DNA from: Bradyrhizobium prioriisuperbiae | GTDB taxonomy: Bacteria; Pseudomonadota; Alphaproteobacteria; Rhizobiales; Xanthobacteraceae | Reading direction: 5' to 3' | Assembly: GCF_032397745.1 (NCBI RefSeq) | Contig: NZ_CP135921.1 | Span: 4,328,501 to 4,392,500, forward strand | Length of the DNA: 64,000 bases | Shown: positions 58,459 through 64,000 of the stretch, piece by piece | Layout of the letters: the number at the start of each line of letters is the position of its first letter | How positions within the stretch are numbered: the first letter of the stretch is position 1 | Notes under the pieces: generated by a model | What the model was told of the DNA's origin: nothing | Databases searched by the model: none | Seen by the model: only the letters and a program-made list of their open reading frames with translations | Made by a program: the position numbers and the translations under genes

Positions 58459-59959
58459 GCGTGCGGGACCGCGCCCGCCATTTGCCCAGCGCCTGCATCA
58501 GCGGCGGCAACACCAGCAGGGCGGTGCCGAGCAGCACCAGCGAGGTCACCAGCATATTGTCAAAGAAGATTCCGAGCGAGCCCCTCGACATCAGCATGGC
58601 CTGGCGAAAGGCGTCTTCCGCCTTGTCGCCGATCACGATGGCCAGCACCAGCGGCGCCAGCGGATAATGCAGCTTCTTGAACAAATAGCCGAGCACGCCG
58701 AAGCCCATCATCAGCACCACGTCGAGGAACGAGTTCGACACTGAGTAGGCGCCGACAGTGCAGATGATGACAATGAGTGGCGCGATGATGAAGAACGGCA
58801 CCCGCATCAGCGCGGCAAACAGCGGCACGGTGAGCAGCACCAGGATCACCGCAACGATATTGCCGAGATACATCGAGGCGATCAGGCCCCAGACGAAATC
58901 CGGCTGCTCGACAAACAGCATCGGTCCGGGGTTCAGGCCCCAGATCATCAGGCCGCCCATCATCACCGCGGCGGTGGCGGAGCCGGGAATGCCCAGCGAC
59001 AGCATCGGCAGCAGCGCGCTGGTGCCGGCGGCATGGTCGGCGGTCTCCGGCGCGATGATGCCCTCAGGCTCGCCCTTGCCGAAATTGGCGTGGCGCGGCG
59101 ACAGCCGCTTGGCGACGCCATAACTCATGAACGATGCGGCGGTGGGGCCGCCCGGCGTGATGCCCATCCAGCAGCCGATGGCGGCGCTGCGCAGCAGCAC
59201 TCCGGCATGGCGCGGCAGGCCGATCAGGGTGCGGAACACTTCGCGCCATTCGACCTTGGATGAGATGGTCTTGGCCTGAAACTCCTCTTCGGTGGCGACC
59301 AAAAGTTCGCCGATGCCGAACAGCCCCATCACCGCGACCACGAAGCTGACGCCTTTCACCAACTCGTCGATGCCCATGGTCAGCCGGACGCTGCCGGACA
59401 CCGTGTCGATGCCGATGGCAGCCAGTGCAAAGCCGATGGCGAGCGACACCAGTGTCTTGACCGGCGGCGCGCCGCCCATGCCCACAAAGCTTGCGAAGGC
59501 GAGGAAATACACCGCGAAATATTCCGGCGGCCCGAACGCCAGCGCGGCTTTCGCCACCCAGGAGGCGAGCAGGGTGATCAGCACTACGCCCACCAGCGCG
59601 CCGAACGCGGCCGACCCGAAGGCGGTGGCGAGCGCCGTGGTCGGCCGGCCGTCGCGCGCCATCGGATAGCCGTCGAAGGTGGTCGCGACCGAGGAGGGCT
59701 CGCCGGGGATGTTGAAGAGAATGGAGGTGACCGAGCCGCCAAACAGCGCGCCCCAATACATCGACGACAGCAGGATGATCGCGGACACCGGCTGCATGCC
59801 GAAGGTGAGCGGCAACAGCAGCGACACGCCATTGGGCGCGCCGAGGCCGGGCAGCACACCGACCAGGATGCCGAGCAGCACGCCGATCACCATCAGGGCA
59901 ATGTGCTGGACGGAGATGGCGATGGTGAAGCCGTGGAGCAGGGACTCGAGATTGTCCAA
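58424..59959 (-). CDS. tctA: Tripartite tricarboxylate transporter large permease TctA
   Basis: A 511-residue, roughly 11-helix permease of the TTT family. The family motif is LLGILVGVLPGLGAPNGVSL near residue 28, followed by MYWGALFGGSVTSILFNIPG. A second copy lies in the C-terminal half (GITPGGPTAASFMSYGVAKR). It starts at TTG 59959 with GGGAG upstream; the longer open frame is antisense or tctB. The last residues (RSPDEQSEIRG) and the stop are encoded by a family A repeat. It follows tctB by 11 bases. Confidence 0.92.
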   Translation of the reverse strand: MDNLESLLHGFTIAISVQHIALMVIGVLLGILVGVLPGLGAPNGVSLLLPLTFGMQPVSAIILLSSMYWGALFGGSVTSILFNIPGEPSSVATTFDGYPMARDGRPTTALATAFGSAAFGALVGVVLITLLASWVAKAALAFGPPEYFAVYFLAFASFVGMGGAPPVKTLVSLAIGFALAAIGIDTVSGSVRLTMGIDELVKGVSFVVAVMGLFGIGELLVATEEEFQAKTISSKVEWREVFRTLIGLPRHAGVLLRSAAIGCWMGITPGGPTAASFMSYGVAKRLSPRHANFGKGEPEGIIAPETADHAAGTSALLPMLSLGIPGSATAAVMMGGLMIWGLNPGPMLFVEQPDFVWGLIASMYLGNIVAVILVLLTVPLFAALMRVPFFIIAPLIVIICTVGAYSVSNSFLDVVLMMGFGVLGYLFKKLHYPLAPLVLAIVIGDKAEDAFRQAMLMSRGSLGIFFDNMLVTSLVLLGTALLVLPPLMQALGKWRARSRTRSPDEQSEIRG

Positions 59960-59970
59960 AGAAAATCTCC

Positions 59971-60438
59971 CTACAATCCGAGTGCGTCGCCGAGCAGGCC
60001 GCGCGGCAGCGAGATCTGGAAAATGCGTTCGAACACCAGATAGAGCGCAAGCGCCGTGCACATCGCGACGGTGAGCGCAAGCAGCGGCGAGGCCCTCTTG
60101 CCCCAGACCAGTGCGCCCAGCACATAACCGGCTGACGCCAAAAATATGCCGAGCAGGGGAATCGCGCCGACATAGACGGCGGCCGGAATGAACAGCGCGC
60201 CCAGCCGCTTGAGATCGTCGCGCCGGAGCAGGATGTAGGGGCCCTGGATCCACCCCTGCACAAGATTGATGATGCTGCCGGCCAGGATAAGGAGTCCAAA
60301 CATGAACGGAAACGTGCCGGCCTCGACGCCTGCGCGACTCCAGCCGATGCCGTTGTCCAGACTGGAGACAATGACCGCGGCGCCGAATGCGCCGGTCATC
60401 ACCGCCGTTGCCGCTTCCAGATGGTGACGCGAGATCAT
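59971..60438 (-). CDS. tctB: Tripartite tricarboxylate transporter small permease TctB
   Basis: A 155-residue, four-helix small permease of the TTT family. Hydrophobic segments are AVMTGAFGAAVIVSSLDNGI, GTFPFMFGLLILAGSIINLV, ALFIPAAVYVGAIPLLGIFL and LLALTVAMCTALALYLVF. The residues GTFPFMFGLLILAGS match the conserved P-x-x-x-G segment of TctB. It lies between tctC (after a repeat) and tctA on the minus strand. Confidence 0.9.
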   Translation of the reverse strand: MISRHHLEAATAVMTGAFGAAVIVSSLDNGIGWSRAGVEAGTFPFMFGLLILAGSIINLVQGWIQGPYILLRRDDLKRLGALFIPAAVYVGAIPLLGIFLASAGYVLGALVWGKRASPLLALTVAMCTALALYLVFERIFQISLPRGLLGDALGL

Positions 60439-60481
60439 TGCTGCGGCTCCTCTGAAGCAGCGTGAGAAGGACGAGCACGTG

Positions 60482-60594
60482 ATCCGTCATCCTGAGGTGG
60501 CCATCCGTAGGATGGCCCTCGAAGGACGACGGCCGATGCCTTGGCCGTTCATCCTTCGAGGCTCGCCCCGGGGGCGAGCACCTCAGGATGACGG
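60482..60594. repeat. Intergenic palindromic repeat, family B
   Basis: ATCCGTCATCCTGAGGTGGC and GCACCTCAGGATGACGG are its inverted ends. It lies between tctC and tctB, where, as in the liv operon, it separates a receptor gene from its permease genes. Confidence 0.75.
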
Positions 60595-60621
60595 GGTTGA
60601 TTCAACGCAAACCCATCCGCG

Positions 60622-61629
60622 CTAATTCGAAACCAGCCAGCCTTCCTCGGCCGCGACCTCGCGGGTCCGCGCGATATCCTCCGCGATGAATTTGGCGTAG
60701 GCGTCACCAGTCAGGAACGTATCGGTCTGCGATGTCCGCTCGATATACTCCTTCCACTCCGGCGTGCCCTGCACCTTCTTCATCAGATCGACATAGAACG
60801 CGGCTTGCTCGGCCGTCACCTTGCCAGGCAGCCACACCGTGCGCGGCTGCTGGTATTGCGAAATGGCAAGGCCGGATTCCATGCAGGTGGGAATGTCGTG
60901 CCAGCTTTGTGTCGCGGTCACCTTCGGGCCGGCGGGAAGGCGTTCGGACCGGAAGGCGCAGAGCGGGCGCTGGGTGCCGCCCTTCCACTGGCCGATGCTT
61001 TCGCTGGGATTGTTGACATGGGAGTCGATGTGGCCGCCGGCCAGCTGCACCGCGGTTTCCGAGCCGCTCTTGAAGGGGATATAGGTGAATTTCACCTTGG
61101 CGGCCTTGTCGATCATCCGCGTCAGCAGTTCGTCGGTGTCCTTTGACTGGGCGCCGCCCATCCGGACATCGCCGGACGGTTTGGCCGCCACCGCCTTCAG
61201 GTACTCCAGCACGTTCCGATAAGGCGCGTCCTGCTTGACCCACAGCAGGAATTCGTCCTGCACCATGGCGGCGATCGGGGTCAGGTCGGTGTGCTTGTAG
61301 GAGACCTTCGAGACCAGCGGCTGGGTCCAGGCATTCGAGGTGCCGAACAGCAACTTGTGCGGATCGCCGGCCATCGCCTTCAGATAAGTATAACCTTCGG
61401 CACCGCTGCCGCCGGCCTTGTTCACCACCACGATCGGCTGTTCGGTGAACTTGTATTTGACGATGATGTTCTGCACCGCGCGGGCGAAATTGTCGGTGCC
61501 GCCGCCGGGGCCCGCCGTCGCGATGAATTCGATCGGCTTGGTCGGCTGCCAGCCGGCATGCGCCGGCCCTTCCACCCAAGCCATCAGTCCGAAAGCGGCA
61601 ATCGTTGCGAATTTCGCGCCTCGTGACAT
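60622..61629 (-). CDS. tctC: Tripartite tricarboxylate transporter substrate-binding protein TctC
   Basis: A 335-residue periplasmic receptor of the Bug/TctC family. The signal peptide is AKFATIAAFGLMAWVEG, with cleavage after AHA at residue 25. Family marks are PIEFIATAGPGGGTDNFARA, VVVNKAGGSGAEGYTYLKAM and FIPFKSGSETAVQLAGGHID-like sequence near residue 185. Motifs differ from the Bug protein at 28.7 kb, so the ligands probably differ. It follows a CaiB-type CoA-transferase gene and belongs with tctB and tctA. Confidence 0.91.
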   Translation of the reverse strand: MSRGAKFATIAAFGLMAWVEGPAHAGWQPTKPIEFIATAGPGGGTDNFARAVQNIIVKYKFTEQPIVVVNKAGGSGAEGYTYLKAMAGDPHKLLFGTSNAWTQPLVSKVSYKHTDLTPIAAMVQDEFLLWVKQDAPYRNVLEYLKAVAAKPSGDVRMGGAQSKDTDELLTRMIDKAAKVKFTYIPFKSGSETAVQLAGGHIDSHVNNPSESIGQWKGGTQRPLCAFRSERLPAGPKVTATQSWHDIPTCMESGLAISQYQQPRTVWLPGKVTAEQAAFYVDLMKKVQGTPEWKEYIERTSQTDTFLTGDAYAKFIAEDIARTREVAAEEGWLVSN

Positions 61630-61706
61630 CGAACCCTCCCATTGGTTCTGATTTTTTGTTTTCTTCTTAAGTTTTATCGTCGCCTGGTAGCCTCGTTTTC
61701 GTTAGC

Positions 61707-61827
61707 TCCGTCATCCTGAGGTGCGAGCCTTGCGATGCTCTTGCATCGCGGGGCGAGCCTCGAAGGATGCACGGCCCGGGCCGTCGCCCTTCGAGGGCCG
61801 CGTTGCGGCCACCTCAGGGTGACGGAT
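61707..61827. repeat. Intergenic palindromic repeat, family B
   Basis: CCGTCATCCTGAGGTGCGAG and GGCCACCTCAGGGTGACGGA are its inverted ends. It lies between the CaiB-type gene and tctC. Confidence 0.75.
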
Positions 61828-61834
61828 CACTTAA

Positions 61835-63025
61835 CTACGCCACCGCACCTTCACTCTGCAGTGCCGCGATCTCATCGTCGCTGAACCCATAATCGCTCAG
61901 CACCCTGCCGGTGTGTTCGCCATACAGCGGCGCGCCGGTGCGCACGCCGCCGGGCGTGCGTGAGAACTTGATCGGCAGTCCCATGGTCTTCACCTTGCCG
62001 AGCGTCGAATGCTCGACTTCCACCACCATCTCGCGCGCAAGGGTCTGCGGATCGTCCAGCGCCTGCAGCATGTTCTGCACCGGCCCGCAGGGCACCCCCG
62101 CATCGTCCAGGGCGGCGAGCCAGTGCGCGGCCGGCTTGGTGTGGAAGCGTTGCGACAACTCGGCTTCCAGCTCCTTCAGGTGCGCCATCCGGTCGGAGCC
62201 GGTCTTGAAGCGCGGATCGGCCGCGAGCTCCGGCGACCCGAGAACCTCCAGCGTGCGTTGCCAGTTCCTCTGGTTGGCGCCGCCGACCACGATCCATTTG
62301 TCTGAGGCCTCGAACGCCTGGTAGGGCGCGTTGAGCGGGTGGGCGGATCCCATCGCCTTCGGCGCCACGCCGGTGGCCAGCGCAATCGCCGCCTGCCAGT
62401 AGGTCTGCACCAGCGCGGCCTCGAACAGCGAGGTTTCCACCCATTGGCCTTCGCCGGTCTTCAGCCGGTTGCTGTAGGCAGCGACAATGCCGAGCGCGGC
62501 CAGAATGCCGGCGGTGATGTCGGACAAAGGCGCGCCGCATTTGACCGGCGGGCCGTCGGGGCTTTCACCGGTGAAGGTCATGATGCCGCTCATCGCCTGC
62601 GCCACCAGATCGAAACCGCGGCGGTCCTTGTAAGGGCCGGTGCGGCCGAAGCCGGAGAGCGAACAGTAGATCAGCCCGGGATTGTCCTTGCGCAGGCCCT
62701 CATAACCGAAGCCGAGCCGTTCCATCGCGCCCGGCGCGAAATTCTCCACCAGCACGTCGGCCGATTTGATCAAGCGCCGCAACACCTCCGCGCCGCCCGG
62801 CGTCTTCAGGTCCAGCGCGATGCCGCGCTTGTTGCGGTTCATCATCAGGAACGCCGCCGCCTCGTCGCCGATCTTGGGCGGCACCGAATAGCGGGTGTCG
62901 TCGCCGGCGGGGATCTTCTCGATCTTGATGACGTCGGCGCCCATGTCGGCGAGCATCAGTGTGCAGGTCGGGCCCGCCATCACATGGGTCAGATCGACCA
63001 CCTTCAGTCCGGCCAATGGGCCCAT
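61835..63025 (-). CDS. CaiB/BaiF family CoA-transferase
   Basis: A 396-residue class III CoA-transferase, which moves CoA between carboxylic acids through an aspartyl intermediate. It opens LAGLKVVDLTHVMAGPTCTL and MLADMGADVIKIEKIPAGDD. The catalytic aspartate lies in RRGFDLVAQAMSGIMTFTGE near residue 160, and SLSGFGRTGPYKDR precedes it. The start at 63025 has GGAGAA upstream. It follows the crotonase gene by 17 bases, so the two act in one acyl-CoA pathway. Confidence 0.94.
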   Translation of the reverse strand: MGPLAGLKVVDLTHVMAGPTCTLMLADMGADVIKIEKIPAGDDTRYSVPPKIGDEAAAFLMMNRNKRGIALDLKTPGGAEVLRRLIKSADVLVENFAPGAMERLGFGYEGLRKDNPGLIYCSLSGFGRTGPYKDRRGFDLVAQAMSGIMTFTGESPDGPPVKCGAPLSDITAGILAALGIVAAYSNRLKTGEGQWVETSLFEAALVQTYWQAAIALATGVAPKAMGSAHPLNAPYQAFEASDKWIVVGGANQRNWQRTLEVLGSPELAADPRFKTGSDRMAHLKELEAELSQRFHTKPAAHWLAALDDAGVPCGPVQNMLQALDDPQTLAREMVVEVEHSTLGKVKTMGLPIKFSRTPGGVRTGAPLYGEHTGRVLSDYGFSDDEIAALQSEGAVA

Positions 63026-63042
63026 GATTGTTCTCCGCGTTT

Positions 63043-63837
63043 TTATGTGCCGGTCCATTGCGGCGGGCGCTTGTTGAGAAAGGCGTCCATGCCTTCGCGG
63101 AAATCCTGGCTCTGATAACACATCAGGATCAGGTCCTCGTCGTGCGGCAGGTCCTTCGATTGCAGGCGATGCAGCGCCTGCTTGGTGGAGCGCAGCGTCA
63201 GCGGCGCAAGGCTCGCGACCAGGCGCGCCAGTTCATCGCTGCGTCGCTGCAGGGCTGGAAGGTCCTCCACCACCTCGTTCAGCAGGCCGATGCGGGCGGC
63301 TTCCTCCGCCTCCACAAGCCGTGCGGTGAAGATCACGTCCTTGAGGCGCGCCGGTCCGATCAAAGTGGCAAGCCGGTTGATGCTGGACATCGACAGGCAG
63401 TTGCCCAGCGTGCGCGCGATGGGGAAACCGAATTTCGCACTTTGCGTGCCGATGCGCAGGTCGCAGCAGGCGGCGATGCCGGCGCCGCCGCCGGTGCAGG
63501 CGCCGGTGATCGCGGCGATGGTCGGCACCCGGCAGGTCTCGAGCTGGCCGAGCACGCGATCGATCCGCGCTTCGTACGCGATGGCATCCTCTGCCGTCTT
63601 GAAGGCGCGAAACTGGTTGATGTCGGTGCCGGCCGCGAACGCCTTGTCGCCGGCGCCGGTGAGGACCAGCACCTTGACCGTGCCGTCCAGGCCCGCGCTC
63701 TCGCAGATCTCGGCGAGACGCTCATACATCTTGAAGGTCAGCGAGTTGCGGGCCTGCGGCCGGTTGAAGGTGATCCGGCCGATGCCGTCGCTGACCTCGT
63801 AAAGCAGGTCGGAGGTGGGTTCGGTGGAGGGGCTCAT
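63043..63837 (-). CDS. Enoyl-CoA hydratase/isomerase family protein
   Basis: A 264-residue crotonase. The oxyanion segments are LTGAGDKAFAAGTDINQFRA near residue 66 and ITGACTGGGAGIAACCDLRI near residue 110. The catalytic glutamates of true hydratases are replaced at the usual places (AGIAACCD and FPIARTLGN), so its reaction may be an isomerase, lyase or hydrolase step. It heads a unit with the CaiB-type and tctCBA genes. An inverted operator lies just upstream. Confidence 0.9.
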   Translation of the reverse strand: MSPSTEPTSDLLYEVSDGIGRITFNRPQARNSLTFKMYERLAEICESAGLDGTVKVLVLTGAGDKAFAAGTDINQFRAFKTAEDAIAYEARIDRVLGQLETCRVPTIAAITGACTGGGAGIAACCDLRIGTQSAKFGFPIARTLGNCLSMSSINRLATLIGPARLKDVIFTARLVEAEEAARIGLLNEVVEDLPALQRRSDELARLVASLAPLTLRSTKQALHRLQSKDLPHDEDLILMCYQSQDFREGMDAFLNKRPPQWTGT

Positions 63838-63885
63838 GGGGCGACCTGCCTGGGGGAAATGCTGTGGGAGACCAAGGAGGCTTCA

Positions 63886-63964
63886 ATTTTGAATGCAAAA
63901 GTAAGGTTTAACAAGCGAAAATTACCTGAAAAATCTTGTTTCAGTCTAATTTTGCATTCAAAAT
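63886..63964. promoter_or_regulatory. Twin GntR-type operators at the right edge
   Basis: ATTTTGAATGCAAAA (63886-63900) and TTTTGCATTCAAAAT (63950-63964) are perfect inverted copies. Each one is itself TTTTG-N4-CAAAA, the half-site style of FCD-type GntR regulators. They are centred 64 bp apart. The last three bases of the window are ATG preceded by AAGGAG and GGAG, so a divergent gene, probably the regulator, starts at 63998. Confidence 0.7.
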
Positions 63965-64000
63965 GTGTTACAAGCCGACGCCAAGGAGATTGCGGAGATG

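Noticed and set aside
1..64000. CRISPR array, tRNA or rRNA genes
   Set aside because: No regularly spaced repeats, cloverleaf-like segments or rRNA core sequences were found on reading the window.

Overview
The window looks like chromosome from a member of the Bradyrhizobium/Rhodopseudomonas/Afipia group (Nitrobacteraceae, Alphaproteobacteria). The reasons are high GC, a DUF3551-type small secreted protein, abundant Bug/tripartite-tricarboxylate and Liv-type uptake genes, CoA-dependent catabolic genes, and several families of palindromic intergenic repeats typical of these genomes. No rRNA, tRNA, CRISPR array, transposase or integrase was seen.

Layout. 0-4 kb: a glutathione transferase, an intact AbiE-type toxin-antitoxin pair behind a large palindrome, and two small proteins. 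4-8 kb: a LysR regulator divergent from an FAD oxidoreductase and a frameshifted MFS transporter. 7.7-14.3 kb: a crotonase with a divergent TetR, a secreted metallo-beta-lactamase-fold protein, a TetX-like FAD monooxygenase divergent from its MarR regulator, a pyridoxal kinase, a transporter remnant and a truncated-looking conserved protein.

14.3-20 kb is the most unusual part. A HigBA module and a second RelE/Gp49-type toxin-antitoxin pair lie next to a phage-type S24 repressor. The 3' end of the repressor gene is duplicated on the far side of the second pair. Divergent from the repressor is a five-gene operon in which all four junctions are ATGA overlaps. It encodes a YdaS/Cro-like protein, a protein carrying only the DNA-binding domain IV of DnaA, a winged-helix primosomal-type protein, a basic hypothetical protein and a 32-residue membrane peptide. 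I read this as a domesticated phage immunity/replication module and the best candidate for an undescribed system.

20-31 kb: a persulfide-dioxygenase-like/rhodanese fusion, an MHYT-GGDEF-EAL protein, a TerC-like membrane protein behind a possible switchable RNA leader, Lrp and GST genes, an orphan HigA, and a GntR/amidohydrolase/Bug receptor/AhpD-like group. 30-38.5 kb: an acyl-CoA ligase with an MFS carrier, an aminoglycoside-phosphotransferase-like kinase, and a SARP-type regulator divergent from a methyltransferase and an alpha/beta hydrolase. 38.6-45 kb: a TAXI solute-binding protein, small membrane or secreted proteins, a DoxX protein, a TPR protein and an MBL hydrolase opposite an ECF sigma/anti-sigma pair. 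45-50 kb: a livKHMGF operon. 50-58 kb: quinone oxidoreductase, ABC exporter, four alpha/beta hydrolases and a GNAT. 58-64 kb: a tctABC transporter downstream of CaiB and crotonase genes, led by a twin TTTTG-N4-CAAAA operator that probably belongs to a GntR regulator starting at the right edge.

Functions come from reading motifs by eye. No search was run, so family names are recognition calls and exact starts are judged from Shine-Dalgarno context.
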